From Methanobacteriota archaeon (GTDB lineage: Archaea > Thermoplasmatota > Thermoplasmata > UBA10834): 64,000 bases of DNA. Below are positions 28,640 through 38,061 of this stretch, in pieces. The first letter of the stretch is position 1. Every line of letters starts with the position of its first letter. Location of the stretch: NCBI GenBank assembly GCA_020348345.1, contig CP070748.1, positions 605,190-669,189 of the forward strand, in the 5' to 3' direction. The notes beneath the pieces were generated by a model, which searched no databases, was not told where the DNA came from, and worked only from the letters and a program-made list of their open reading frames with translations. A program made the position numbers and the translations under genes.

Positions 28640-29920
28640 ATGATTCAGCGCCCGAGGGGCACCAGGGATTTTGGGCCTGCCGAAATGGCTGGAAGGAGGG
28701 CGGTCGAGCAGGCGATGCGGAACACCTGCCACAGATTCGGGTTCGGCGAGGTTGTTACGCCGACCTTCGAGCAGGCAGAGCTGTTTACACTGAGATCCGG
28801 CGAGGAGATTGTGGACGAGATGTATGTCTTCAGGGACAAGGGTAATCGGGAGATCGCCCTAAGGCCTGAGATCACCGCCTCGGTCATCAGATTCTTCGTC
28901 AATGAGATGTCGACGATGCCAAAGCCGCTGAAGCTGTACTATGTAGGCAATTGCTTTAGATACGAGAATCCTCAGAGCGGTAGATACAGAGAGTTCTTTC
29001 AGCTCGGTGCCGAACTCATAGGGAACGACAATCCTGAGACGGACGCCGAAGTCATCTCTCTCGCGGTCGAATGTATGAGATCGACGGGCCTTCACAACTT
29101 CGACGTGCGCATCGGACACATAGGCATCTTGAAATCGCTCATTACGGAGGAGATTGAGGATGGCGCCATCGCTGGAAACGTCTTGCGCATGATTGACAAG
29201 GAGGACTTCGACGCCGTTGGCCAGACGTTGGAGGCAAATGGAATTTCCGGAAGCCTGCTCGAATCGATAACAGCCATCGCCGGCACGAAGGGAGGCGTGG
29301 ATGTCTTGGAGAGCATCGAGGAGACTGAGGCTCACGAACACCTCAGGGAGCTTTTCGAGATACTCAAGCTCTACGGCATCGACGATTGTCAGCTCGATCT
29401 TGGTATTGTGCGCGGACTCGATTACTACTCTGGCATGGTGTTTGAGATAGACGCTCCCAAACTCGGGGCTGAGAAACAGGTTCTTGGAGGCGGCTCGTAC
29501 ACGCTCTCGGAGCTGTTCGGGGGTGAGCCGGTGTTCAGCACGGGATTCGCAATCGGCATAGACCGGGTTATGTTGGCGCTGGAGGCCGAGAAGGAGGCGC
29601 CTGAGTATGCTCCTATGGATGTCTTCGTGGTGCCGACGGAGGATGCAATGCGCAAGTACGCGTTCGCCATCGTCTCGAAGATACGTGCAAGAGGTCTGAG
29701 GGCGGACGTGGACCTGATGCGCAGGAACATGAGCAAGAGCCTGAAGTACGCCTCGTCCAAGGGTGCGAGACTCGCCGTCATAGTCGGCAAGGATGAGATG
29801 GCCAAGCGCTCAGTGACGCTGAGAGACATGAAGTCCGGGGAGCAGACGCTGGTCCCGGCCGACCTCGTTGCTGAGGAATTGGAGAAAGCTTTGGAGAATC
29901 AGTCCTCTGAGCAGTCCTGA
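28640..29920 (+). CDS. hisS: Histidyl-tRNA synthetase
   Basis: 426 residues from ATG; a TTG three codons earlier is less likely, and a TATA-like GGATTAAGAAA near 28605 predicts an almost leaderless start here. Class II motifs: IQRPRGTRDFGP at the start, motif 2 FRYENPQSGRYREFFQLG, the histidine-specific LGIVRGLDYYSGMVF, motif 3 STGFAIGIDRVML, and a C-terminal anticodon-binding domain (DVFVVPTEDAM onward). Length is normal. It charges tRNA-His. Confidence 0.96.
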   Translation: MIQRPRGTRDFGPAEMAGRRAVEQAMRNTCHRFGFGEVVTPTFEQAELFTLRSGEEIVDEMYVFRDKGNREIALRPEITASVIRFFVNEMSTMPKPLKLYYVGNCFRYENPQSGRYREFFQLGAELIGNDNPETDAEVISLAVECMRSTGLHNFDVRIGHIGILKSLITEEIEDGAIAGNVLRMIDKEDFDAVGQTLEANGISGSLLESITAIAGTKGGVDVLESIEETEAHEHLRELFEILKLYGIDDCQLDLGIVRGLDYYSGMVFEIDAPKLGAEKQVLGGGSYTLSELFGGEPVFSTGFAIGIDRVMLALEAEKEAPEYAPMDVFVVPTEDAMRKYAFAIVSKIRARGLRADVDLMRRNMSKSLKYASSKGARLAVIVGKDEMAKRSVTLRDMKSGEQTLVPADLVAEELEKALENQSSEQS

Positions 29921-30010
29921 TGGCCTTGGCTCGTTCCTGGTTCTCCAAGGAAGGCTGTTTATCAATTGTTTCGGTTCCGTCGATAGGGTGAGCCGTCTGT
30001 GGCCGAATCC

Positions 30011-31267
30011 CTACGGATAGAAGCCCCTGATCTTGGTGGCCGTTGCAACCCTGTCAACTGCGACCAGGTAAGCTGCCTCTCGCATGTTGACCTTGTGCTT
30101 CTCCGCCATGTCCCAGACCTCGTGGAACGCCTTGGTGATCTTCTGGTCGAGGCGCGCGTTGACTTCGTCTTCCGTCCACGCGTAGTTGTACAGGTTCTGG
30201 ACCCATTCGAAGTAGCTTACCGTCACGCCGCCGGCATTCGCCAATATATCGGGAAGCACGAGCACATTGTTCTTGTACAGTATCTCGTCCGCCTCCAGCG
30301 TGGTCGGGCCGTTGGCTCCCTCGCCGGAGATCTTCGCCTTCACTCTCCCTGCGTTCTCCTCGGTGAGGACGTTCTCAAGGGCACACGGCAGCAGCACATC
30401 GACTTCGAGTTCGAGAATCTCTTCGTTCGTGATGGGCTTGGTTCCAGGGAAGCCGATGACGCTCTTGGTCTTCCTCTTGTGTGCGATGACCTCATCGTAC
30501 TTGAGCCCATCTTCGTTGAGAATCCCGCCCTTGGAGTCCGTGACCGCAATCACCTTTGAACCGAAGTCTCTCTCGATGATCATGTGGGCGAATGCTCCGA
30601 CGTTGCCGTATCCCTGTATCGCCACTGTCGCACCTTTCAGGTCGAGCCCAATCTTCTTCGCAGCCTCTCTGACCGTGAAGATGAGACCCCTGGACGTCGC
30701 TTCGGGTCTGCCGAGCGATCCGCCGATCTCCAGGGGTTTACCGGTTATGACGCCGGGAACGGCGAAGCCCTTTGCCATGCTGATGGTATCCATTATCCAT
30801 GCCATCTCACGTCCACTCGTGTTAACGTCCGGCGCTGGAATGTCCTTCTCGGGGCCGATGATAAGCGAGATCTCCGAGGCGTATCTCCTCGTCATCCTCT
30901 CTATCTCACCGACGCTCATCAGCTTGGGGTTGGCGATGATGCCTCCCTTCGCTCCCCCGTACGGAACATCGACGACCGCGGTTTTCCAAGTCATCCATGC
31001 CGCGAGAGCCCTAACCTCGTCTATATCCACCTGCTGGTGGTATCGTATTCCACCCTTGAACGGTCCGCGAGATTCATTGTGCTGGACTCTGTAGCCGGTG
31101 AACACCTTCACAGCCCCGTCGTCCATTCTCACGGGAAAGTTGACCGACAGCTCCCTCTTGGGGCTTTTCATCACTTCGATTATTCCTGGATCAAGTCCCA
31201 GCTTCTTGCCGACGATGTCGACCTGTTTCTTCATGTTCTCAAACGGATTTATCTTGTCACATGCCAT
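30011..31267 (-). CDS. gdhA: Glutamate dehydrogenase
   Basis: 418 residues from MACDKINPFEN, preceded by GGTGTTAGG; in-frame sequence further upstream lacks a ribosome-binding site. Motifs: VQHNESRGPFKGGIRYHQ, the catalytic lysine in PYGGAKGGI, DIPAPDVNTSGREMAWIMD, and the Rossmann loop QGYGNVGAFA. Hexameric GDH interconverts glutamate and 2-oxoglutarate plus ammonia. In a peptide-degrading archaeon it would mainly run in the deaminating direction, feeding electrons to ferredoxin- or NAD(P)-linked steps. Cofactor choice is not obvious. Confidence 0.95.
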   Translation of the reverse strand: MACDKINPFENMKKQVDIVGKKLGLDPGIIEVMKSPKRELSVNFPVRMDDGAVKVFTGYRVQHNESRGPFKGGIRYHQQVDIDEVRALAAWMTWKTAVVDVPYGGAKGGIIANPKLMSVGEIERMTRRYASEISLIIGPEKDIPAPDVNTSGREMAWIMDTISMAKGFAVPGVITGKPLEIGGSLGRPEATSRGLIFTVREAAKKIGLDLKGATVAIQGYGNVGAFAHMIIERDFGSKVIAVTDSKGGILNEDGLKYDEVIAHKRKTKSVIGFPGTKPITNEEILELEVDVLLPCALENVLTEENAGRVKAKISGEGANGPTTLEADEILYKNNVLVLPDILANAGGVTVSYFEWVQNLYNYAWTEDEVNARLDQKITKAFHEVWDMAEKHKVNMREAAYLVAVDRVATATKIRGFYP

Positions 31268-31539
31268 CCTAACACCACTGGCCTCTCCTGCCGTGGCAAG
31301 CGTGCGCGACACTCCGGCAGGAGCATCTGAGAGCATGTTGGCAATCGATTTAAACGTTGCTCAAATACAAAGGACGCCTGATGGAATCTTCCGAAACCAC
31401 GGGTCTTTTTTTGCCAAATCGTACGAAACGCCAGCATTCTCATCAGCTGATGCAAAGCCTCTCCCCGAAAGGATGTTCGAAAGAACGTCGACCGAGGCGT
31501 CACTCTCGACAGGGGGTTACGAAAAACGTCATCCCTACT

Positions 31540-32115
31540 CTACAGATCCAGATCGAAGCCTATCAGAATCGTTGCGAGCTTGGGATCGTCCGGGAGGTCT
31601 GCGCTCTTTCGCAGAAAGAAGTCTCCGTCGGTCGAAGGGCTGGAAGAGCATACGCGCGTCGTTTGTTCGATGCGCTCCACCTCCTCGAACGGTATCGGCG
31701 GCAGCACGAACCTCGTGTGTCCGGTCCTTCCGCCGTCGTAGAATATGACGAAATCCTTCCCAAGGTAGATGAGCTTCTGTCCAGGGCCTGGCTCAGGAAT
31801 CTCCCCTCCAACCAGCTCCCGCCCGATGGTTCTGTCATTCTCATCCACCAGAACGACTGTTGGAGCTGGCGGGAGTCTGAACGTCGAATCCTTGACGATG
31901 CAGGCGACATGCGTTCGTGAAAGGCATTGGAGCACGCCGTCGTTGTGGACGGTCAGCGGACCCAGCGACACCGATCTGTCCTTCTCGATCTTCCCGACCT
32001 CTCGCCGAAGCTCCTCATTGAGATAGAATGCCTTCCTGACGCCCTTGAGTGACGACAAGGTGGATAGCACGAGTTGCAGCAGCCCCTCCCTTCCGTCATT
32101 TCCAATCTTCATCAT
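31540..32115 (-). CDS. Uncharacterised archaeal protein
   Basis: 191 residues from a Met-Met start with GGTGGACAG upstream, 16 bases after the OsmC gene. Soluble, mixed alpha/beta. Features: LSRTHVACIVKDSTFRLPPAP, a strand-rich centre (KLIYLGKDFVIFYDGG) and an acidic C-terminus. No known catalytic motif. Its pairing with an OsmC protein might suggest redox stress, but that is only context. Confidence 0.6.
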   Translation of the reverse strand: MMKIGNDGREGLLQLVLSTLSSLKGVRKAFYLNEELRREVGKIEKDRSVSLGPLTVHNDGVLQCLSRTHVACIVKDSTFRLPPAPTVVLVDENDRTIGRELVGGEIPEPGPGQKLIYLGKDFVIFYDGGRTGHTRFVLPPIPFEEVERIEQTTRVCSSSPSTDGDFFLRKSADLPDDPKLATILIGFDLDL

Positions 32116-32131
32116 CTGTCCACCGTCAACA

Positions 32132-32566
32132 TTATTCTGTGAATTCCATGCCGAGGTCAACGTCCACCTTGACACCTTGCCTAACGCTCCCAGTGACAAT
32201 GCAGAAATCCTCATACAGCTCCCTGCATCGCTCTGCCTTTTTGCCATTCTCATCGTTTAGAGTCGCCTTCATATCGACCTTTATTCCTTCAATTCTCCAT
32301 CTACCCTTGTCGTTCTTGGCAAGTCTTGTTTCCACGTCCGCGGAGAGGCCGCCGAACTTCCCATCGGCCTTGCTCATGCAGAACATGAAGCTCGCGCAGG
32401 GACAGTGCCCGACTGCTGACGAGAGCAGCATGGCCGCGTTGGGACCTTCCGAGCTTCCCAATGGCGACGGCTCGTCCAGAATGATCGAGCCGTCCCACTC
32501 GTCGAAGCTGGCTTCGAACCTGTAGCCGTCTACCTGCCTGAGATGGGTATGAATCCTGTCGTGCAT
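32132..32566 (-). CDS. OsmC-family protein
   Basis: 144 residues, standard OsmC length. The two redox cysteines are placed as expected: one on the helix after AVGHCPCASFMFC, the other in YEDFCIVTGSVRQG. OsmC/Ohr proteins reduce organic hydroperoxides using the Cys pair. Several extra cysteines (C-x-C-x5-C) around the first site are unusual. It is first of a two-gene unit with the uncharacterised protein downstream. Confidence 0.85.
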   Translation of the reverse strand: MHDRIHTHLRQVDGYRFEASFDEWDGSIILDEPSPLGSSEGPNAAMLLSSAVGHCPCASFMFCMSKADGKFGGLSADVETRLAKNDKGRWRIEGIKVDMKATLNDENGKKAERCRELYEDFCIVTGSVRQGVKVDVDLGMEFTE

Positions 32567-32652
32567 GGCCCCTCACCTATCGTGTTTCTGTAAGCGTCCG
32601 GCCTCCATATAAGGTTTCGACATCGCCTCCAGCCAGACTCCTTCCGACAAGC

Positions 32653-32660
32653 TATAAATA
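32653..32660 (+). promoter_or_regulatory. TATA box for the aldolase gene
   Basis: TATAAATA with initiation expected near 32683; a GGAGGTG ribosome-binding site follows at about 32704, before the ATG at 32720. Confidence 0.6.
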
Positions 32661-32719
32661 CGCTACGTCCTTTCTCAACACGCCGACTCTCAGGATGCGT
32701 ATCCTGGAGGTGCTGTCTC

Positions 32720-33511
32720 ATGGATTGGGGTTTGGAGAACAGAATATCGAGGATAATCAAGCCGGATACTGGTCGTTCTGTCATGCTCGCCGTTGACCAT
32801 GGATACTTCCTCGGGCCCACGACGAGGTTGGAGGACCCAAGGAAGACCATCTCTCCGCTTGCGTCGTATGCCGACTCGATCATGCTCACGAGGGGAGTGC
32901 TGCGCAGGTCCGTGGATCCGTCGCTCTTCAACTCAGTTGTGCTGCGCGTATCAGGCGGCACAAGCATAGTAGGCGGGGATTTGGCCAACGAGGGCATAAT
33001 AACCTGCATCGATGACGCTTTGAGGTTGAACGCATCCGGGATCGCGCTGTCCATATTCGTTGGCAGCAAATACGAGCGGCAGACTCTGCTCAGTCTCGCG
33101 GAGCTCGTCGACAACGGGGAGAGATACGGTATGCCCGTCCTTGCAGTGACAGCCGTTGGTAAGGAGTTGGGCAAGAGGGACGCCCGCTTTCTTGCACTGA
33201 GCTGTAGGATTGCTGCCGAAATAGGCGCGCACATCGTGAAGACTTACTATTGCGATGACTTCGAGAAGGTTGTAGATGGCTGTCCTGCCCCGATAGTCGT
33301 CGCTGGGGGACCGAAGATGACTGAGAAGGAAGCTCTTGAGCTGACGCACAAAGCGATATCGAAGGGTGCCATCGGAGTCGACATGGGCAGGAACATCTGG
33401 CAGTCAGACCACCCAGTGCCAATGATAAAGGCCGTGCGGAAGATCGTACACGACGAAGCAACCGCAAAGGAAGCGTACGAACACTTCAAAAAGCTCACCA
33501 AGAAGAAGTGA
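32720..33511 (+). CDS. DhnA/LsrF-type class I aldolase
   Basis: 263 residues with a perfect GGAGGTG ribosome-binding site. Key blocks: MLAVDHGYFLGPT, RVSGGTSIVGG, the Schiff-base lysine in HIVKTYYCDDF, and the phosphate-binding VAGGPKMTEKEAL and GVDMGRNIWQ. The family covers archaeal fructose-bisphosphate aldolase, ADTH synthase (early aromatic amino-acid pathway) and LsrF-type thiolase; HIVKTYY is closest to LsrF/ADTH-type members. A zinc alcohol dehydrogenase follows after 29 bases. Confidence 0.85.
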   Translation: MDWGLENRISRIIKPDTGRSVMLAVDHGYFLGPTTRLEDPRKTISPLASYADSIMLTRGVLRRSVDPSLFNSVVLRVSGGTSIVGGDLANEGIITCIDDALRLNASGIALSIFVGSKYERQTLLSLAELVDNGERYGMPVLAVTAVGKELGKRDARFLALSCRIAAEIGAHIVKTYYCDDFEKVVDGCPAPIVVAGGPKMTEKEALELTHKAISKGAIGVDMGRNIWQSDHPVPMIKAVRKIVHDEATAKEAYEHFKKLTKKK

Positions 33512-33540
33512 GCGCAGGCAAGACCGCAAGGAGCCCTCTT

Positions 33541-34566
33541 ATGCGCGTGGCGATGTATTACAACAACCGCGATGTGCGGCTCGAGGAAATGCCCAAGCCG
33601 AAGCCGGGAAAGGGCGAGATGCTCGTGAAGATTATCGCCAGCGGGATTTGCGGCAGCGACGTAATGGAGTGGTATCGTATCAAGCGGGCTCCTCTAGTTC
33701 TGGGACACGAGATCGCAGGCGACATCGCGGAGCTGGGCGAGGGAGTCGATCAGTTCAAGCTGGGCGATAGGGTGTTCGTGTCACACCATGTGCCATGCAT
33801 GGAGTGCAGGTACTGCCTCAGCGGACACCATTCGGCCTGCGACCTTCTCAGAAGCACGAACTTCGATCCGGGCGGATTCTCCGAGTATGTCCGAGTGCCC
33901 GCCATCAATCTGAAGCACGGCGTGTTTGTCCTGCCAGAGGAGCTCAGCTACGACGATGGCGCGTTCATAGAACCGCTCGCCTGCGCAGTACGCGGCTTCA
34001 GACTCATGCGCTTCTCGCCTGGAATGACCGTGCTCGTAATGGGGAGCGGCATCGCGGGATTGCTGAACATCAAGCTTGCGCGCGCGATGGGCGCTGAGAG
34101 GGTCATCGCGACCGACATATCTGCGTACAGGTTGGAGGCAGCGAAGCGGTTTGGAGCTGATGTGGCGTTGGAGGCCTCGGAAGACATTCCTGCTGGAGTT
34201 CGCCAAGCGAACGATGGAAGGGGGGCAGACTATGTCATCGTCTCGACGGGCGCAGCGGGCGCACTCGAGCAGGCGTTTCGGTGTGTCGACAGGGGAGCGA
34301 CGATTCTGATGTTCGCTCCGCCGCCTCCTGGAACGGAGACATGCATTCCCGTGGGCGATTTGTGGAAGGACGAGGTTACGCTGACATCGACGTACGCAGG
34401 CAGCCCAGAGGACATCGCCGACACGATCGAGCTGTTGCGAACGGGCAAGGTCGCAGTCCGGGACATGATTACGCACAGGTTCGGACTCGCGGATGCTGGT
34501 AAAGGATTCGAACTCGTGGCGAAGGCTCAGGAGTCGATCAAGGTTATGATTGAGCCACAAAGATGA
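33541..34566 (+). CDS. Zinc-dependent medium-chain dehydrogenase
   Basis: 341 residues from ATG with AAGGAG seven bases upstream; a GTG at 33508 overlapping the aldolase stop is less likely. Catalytic zinc ligands: Cys in GICGSDVMEW, His-Glu in LGHEIAGDI. Structural zinc cysteines: CMECRYCLSGHHSAC. NAD loop: VMGSGIAGLLNIKLA. Resembles sorbitol/threonine/glucose dehydrogenases. Co-transcribed with the aldolase, so it may reduce or oxidise an intermediate linked to that reaction. Substrate unknown. Confidence 0.88.
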   Translation: MRVAMYYNNRDVRLEEMPKPKPGKGEMLVKIIASGICGSDVMEWYRIKRAPLVLGHEIAGDIAELGEGVDQFKLGDRVFVSHHVPCMECRYCLSGHHSACDLLRSTNFDPGGFSEYVRVPAINLKHGVFVLPEELSYDDGAFIEPLACAVRGFRLMRFSPGMTVLVMGSGIAGLLNIKLARAMGAERVIATDISAYRLEAAKRFGADVALEASEDIPAGVRQANDGRGADYVIVSTGAAGALEQAFRCVDRGATILMFAPPPPGTETCIPVGDLWKDEVTLTSTYAGSPEDIADTIELLRTGKVAVRDMITHRFGLADAGKGFELVAKAQESIKVMIEPQR

Positions 34567-34685
34567 GATCGCGTGCGCCGTAGTAGTGCAACGTATGGCC
34601 CCATCCGAACGATGCGCTCCCGAGGAGCCTCTGACTTCTCTCCTTTCAGAAGGCTGTGATCCTCATTGCGCTGCCCGATAGATGC

Positions 34686-36122
34686 CTACCTCTTGTACTC
34701 AGCCATGATGGAATCCACTGCCTTCTCCACATCGCCGTCCAAGGGTTCTGGCCTGTGTTCTGACAGTATCTTCTTCACCCTCTGCCCAGCCTGCTCCACT
34801 ACTTTCTTCTGGTCGGAGGCGGCGCGATAGAGATCGTACAGTTCGGCCTTGTCTTGCGATGGAATGAACAGCTCGTTGCGCATGTTCTGCACAGTGTGCG
34901 GCGCCTTTAGGAAGGTGCCTCCAGGGCCTATCTCCTCGATCAGGCTCACCGCGAAGTGATCCTCGTCAAAGGCGACTTCTCTTCGAATGCTGCGCAGTGA
35001 CTCCCATATATCGGAGTCGATTACGACCTGTTCGAGCGACGCGCCTTTGGCTTGGTCAAGGCCTCCTATGCCGCTGCCGAAATCCGTAAGCGTGAGGTTG
35101 GTCATGGCGCTGAAGGCTATCTCTGCCATGCTCGAGGAGACGCCGTGAGTCTCATCGTACAGGCCAACGCCGAAGCCTCCGACCATGGATGGCGCACCGT
35201 AATGCTTGGCCATCTGTCCCGCCGCCGCCGCAAGGATGACTTCCTCCATGGTGCCGTACTTGATCTCTCCGGTTTTCATATTCATGATTGTGGATTCAGA
35301 GCTGTACACCACGGGCGCTCCCGGCTTAGCCAACTGTGATATGACGAAGCTCGCGAGATTCTCCGCATTGATGATCGCGATGGTGGATGCGAGCGTTACG
35401 GGTGAAGTGAGCCCGCAGAGCGCCATCGACATCGAAACTACAGGTATGCCAGCTCTTGCGAACTCCATCGTTGCCTCGACGGAACCGCGTTCGAACTCAA
35501 GCGGACAGATGGGGCACTGGATGGCAGACAGGATGGGTCTCTTCGCGAGTTCATCCTCCCCTCCGACGACGGCGGATCCGACGCGGGCCATGTCCCTCGC
35601 CTCCTTCTCCGAAAGCGCCTCTCCTTGGAAGTGCTTGGTGGTGCCCTTCAGCGAGATAACGAAATCATTGAGCGCATGGCCCCCTTCCGGCCCATCGTTC
35701 GCGGTTACGATCGGCCAGACATAGTCAATTGAGTCTATCGCATCGCTGAGGACTGAGAAATCCATGAGGTCCTTTCCCATTGACATACGCTTCTCGCCCG
35801 TGCCGTAATCCTTCACGTATACCGCGGTGCCGTTCGTGGCCATGTACGGATACTCCTTTCTGGGAGTCTGCATATCCTGCGCAGGGTTCCTCGCACACAG
35901 CCTGATCTCTTTTGGCATCGATTTGACCGCATCGTTCACCATGTGCTCTTCGATGTACGCTGTCCTTATGTCGGGATCGACGGTCGCTCCTCCGTGCTCC
36001 AGCATTTCCAGTGCTTTATTGCTCCCGACCTTGACGCCCACTTCTTCCAGGACAAGTATGGTGTTTTCGTGTATCCGCTCGATATCATCTTCAGACAGAA
36101 TGCTTATCTGGCAAACCGACAT
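34686..36122 (-). CDS. MttB-family methyltransferase homologue lacking pyrrolysine (copy 2)
   Basis: 478 residues from MSVCQISILS; the TTG ten codons earlier lies closer to the TATA box than initiation would allow. MttB-fold blocks: VLEEVGVKVGS, YMATNGTAVYVKDYGTGEKR, AIQCPICPLEFERG, EFARAGIPVVSMSM, and the C-terminal TVQNMRNELFIPSQDK. There is no in-frame stop, so it is of the pyrrolysine-free type, transferring methyl groups from an unknown methylated amine to a corrinoid. It differs clearly from the copy at 15386, so the substrates may differ. A divergent MFS gene shares its promoter region. Confidence 0.87.
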   Translation of the reverse strand: MSVCQISILSEDDIERIHENTILVLEEVGVKVGSNKALEMLEHGGATVDPDIRTAYIEEHMVNDAVKSMPKEIRLCARNPAQDMQTPRKEYPYMATNGTAVYVKDYGTGEKRMSMGKDLMDFSVLSDAIDSIDYVWPIVTANDGPEGGHALNDFVISLKGTTKHFQGEALSEKEARDMARVGSAVVGGEDELAKRPILSAIQCPICPLEFERGSVEATMEFARAGIPVVSMSMALCGLTSPVTLASTIAIINAENLASFVISQLAKPGAPVVYSSESTIMNMKTGEIKYGTMEEVILAAAAGQMAKHYGAPSMVGGFGVGLYDETHGVSSSMAEIAFSAMTNLTLTDFGSGIGGLDQAKGASLEQVVIDSDIWESLRSIRREVAFDEDHFAVSLIEEIGPGGTFLKAPHTVQNMRNELFIPSQDKAELYDLYRAASDQKKVVEQAGQRVKKILSEHRPEPLDGDVEKAVDSIMAEYKR

Positions 36123-36154
36123 ACTTCCGTACCGCCCGAGAAGAATAGGCAAAC

Positions 36155-36164
36155 GATATATAAG
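36155..36164 (-). promoter_or_regulatory. TATA box for the MttB homologue at 36122
   Basis: CTTATATATC on the minus strand; initiation predicted near 36133, giving a leader of about ten bases before the ATG at 36122. Confidence 0.65.
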
Positions 36165-36208
36165 TAAACCTATCAGGGCACTCTCGAGAGACGCGATGTA
36201 ATTGCGCG

Positions 36209-36216
36209 TATTATAT
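36209..36216 (+). promoter_or_regulatory. TATA box for the MFS gene at 36253
   Basis: TATTATAT, with initiation near 36238, about 15 bases before the ATG. It is back to back with the box for the methyltransferase gene. Confidence 0.55.
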
Positions 36217-36252
36217 CACAACCCGTGGCTCGGGCAGAAGTGAGGACCGCAC

Positions 36253-37488
36253 ATGGTATTGGACGATTTGAAGGGATTTCCGAGAAACTTCAGAGTGCTC
36301 ATAGCGAGCGCTCTCATCGAGAACATGGCGTTCGGCCTGATCATTCCGTTCCTGGCAATCTATGTTGTGGCGGACCTTGGACTGGACGAATGGATGGCTG
36401 GTGTTGTTCTCGCAGGCTATACCATCGCGGGTGTGCCATCGATGATAATCGGTGGAATGCTAGCGGACAAGATTGGCAGACGTCCTGTCCTGCTTGCAAG
36501 CCTGGGCCTGATGTCCATCACCATACTCATGTACTTCTTCGCATACAACTTCGCGACGCTGCTCGCATTGGTGCTGGCCGACTCGTTTGTGGGCTCGATG
36601 TATATGCCCGCGGCAAACGCAATGATCGCGGACGTGATTGAGACCAGGGATCGCCCAAGAGCCTACAGCGCGTTGAGAGTCTCATGGAATGTCGGCATAC
36701 TCTTCGGGCCCGTCGCGGGCGCTATCATCGTCGCAGCATACCCGATAAAAGTCCTCTTCGTGTTCGGCTCGATGATATTGGCCGTGGCCTTCTTCATGAA
36801 CCTGATATTCATCAGAGAGTCGAGGCCGGAGAAGCTGGAATCCGCGATAATCACGTTCAAATCAGTCATGTCCGTGTCTCAAGACCGCCCGTTCCTGCTG
36901 CTATGCTCGCTGAGCGCCATCTTCTGGTTCTTCTTCGCCCAGTGGATTTCTGTGCTCCCAGTCTATGCGCTGGCGGAGCTCGGCGTGGATGAAGTCGAAT
37001 GGGCAATATCGTTCACCATGAGCGCCGCGATGATAGTATCTCTTCAGCTGTGGATTACTGGGAAGCTGGTCAGGCTCCGTCGTTCAGTGGTGCTCGCCTC
37101 GGGACAGCTGATTGCAGCGCTCGGTTTTGGTCTGATATTCTTCGCGACGGACCTCTATTCTCTGTTGATATGCATAGCCGTGATAACAATGGGCGAGATA
37201 GTCTACATGTCCATACTGTCAGCCGTGATCGCGGATATGTCGCCTGAGATAAAGAGAGGTTTGTACATGGGCTTCTCAGGTCTCGTGCAGCAGATGGGAA
37301 GCGGGTTGGGCTTCGTGTTCGGGATGACTCTGCTCGGTTCGATGACGGACACGTCTTTGATCTGGCTCATCTTCGCAGGGATCGGCATCGCACCGATCTT
37401 CAGCTATGCCATCTTCGCGAACATGGCCGGTCCCTCAATCGATAACCCTACCCCCGGAGTCAAGGATGCGATCGAGGGCATATCATAA
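36253..37488 (+). CDS. MFS transporter
   Basis: 411 residues, twelve predicted helices. Loop 2-3 carries a good MFS motif A (GGMLADKIGRRPVLL) and helix 5 has SWNVGILFGPVAGA (motif C-like), pointing to an antiporter. It is divergent from the MttB homologue with only 130 bases between starts, which contain a TATA box for each. Import of a methylated amine for that enzyme would make sense but is only context. Confidence 0.88.
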   Translation: MVLDDLKGFPRNFRVLIASALIENMAFGLIIPFLAIYVVADLGLDEWMAGVVLAGYTIAGVPSMIIGGMLADKIGRRPVLLASLGLMSITILMYFFAYNFATLLALVLADSFVGSMYMPAANAMIADVIETRDRPRAYSALRVSWNVGILFGPVAGAIIVAAYPIKVLFVFGSMILAVAFFMNLIFIRESRPEKLESAIITFKSVMSVSQDRPFLLLCSLSAIFWFFFAQWISVLPVYALAELGVDEVEWAISFTMSAAMIVSLQLWITGKLVRLRRSVVLASGQLIAALGFGLIFFATDLYSLLICIAVITMGEIVYMSILSAVIADMSPEIKRGLYMGFSGLVQQMGSGLGFVFGMTLLGSMTDTSLIWLIFAGIGIAPIFSYAIFANMAGPSIDNPTPGVKDAIEGIS

Positions 37489-37584
37489 TCAGAGAAATGA
37501 GAAAACGCGGGAATGGGTTTGACGCAATCCGATCGCATGGTCTGTGCAGGATTGCAGGCAATCGACTCTCAGCATCGCTTCGCT

Positions 37585-38061
37585 CTAGAAGCGCCTTCTC
37601 ATGCCGCCGCCGTAGCCGGAGTCCGAGTCCCTGTGCCTGCCGCCGCCTCCGCGGCCGCGCCTCGGGGGCTGCTCGTACTCCTTGTCGCTCATGTTGGGGT
37701 CCGTGACGACCTCGGGGACGTCACTCTCACCCTTGACGAGCGTTCCGTACTTGCCGACATTCAAACGCATGTGCCCCCTGACCAGGGAGACATAGCCATT
37801 CTTGATCGCCAGCGTATCCTCCTTGTCGATCGTACCGATCTGGTCGTCCCATAGGGACAGGATGATACTGCCCGTCTCATCAGCTATCGTGGCTTCTGCC
37901 ACTTTTCTCGAACCCCCGAATCTCCCGGGGATCTCTTTTGGCTCACTTACCTCGAGGCACTTGGCCGAGACATCCACCCTCTTCGAGCTTGGGGTGAGGT
38001 CCTTGATCTTTGCCTCGACGCTCTGCTCTTCCGTGCCACTCGCTTCAGTCTTTTCGTCCAT
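37585..38061 (-). CDS. Single-stranded DNA-binding OB-fold protein with RG-rich tail
   Basis: 158 residues from MDEKTEASGT, with AAAGGAG eight bases upstream; the longer frame lacks a ribosome-binding site. One OB fold at about residues 20-110 (VSAKCLEVSEPKEI, ATIADETGSIILSLWDDQI, GYVSLVRGHMRLNVGKYG) resembles the crenarchaeal SSB/SOSS-B group and RPA-like OB folds. The C-terminus is a Gly/Arg/Asp-rich tail (PPRRGRGGGGRHRDSDSG) that ends MRRRF. It should bind ssDNA in replication or repair, or RNA. The RG tail is more basic than the acidic tail of crenarchaeal SSB. Confidence 0.8.
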   Translation of the reverse strand: MDEKTEASGTEEQSVEAKIKDLTPSSKRVDVSAKCLEVSEPKEIPGRFGGSRKVAEATIADETGSIILSLWDDQIGTIDKEDTLAIKNGYVSLVRGHMRLNVGKYGTLVKGESDVPEVVTDPNMSDKEYEQPPRRGRGGGGRHRDSDSGYGGGMRRRF

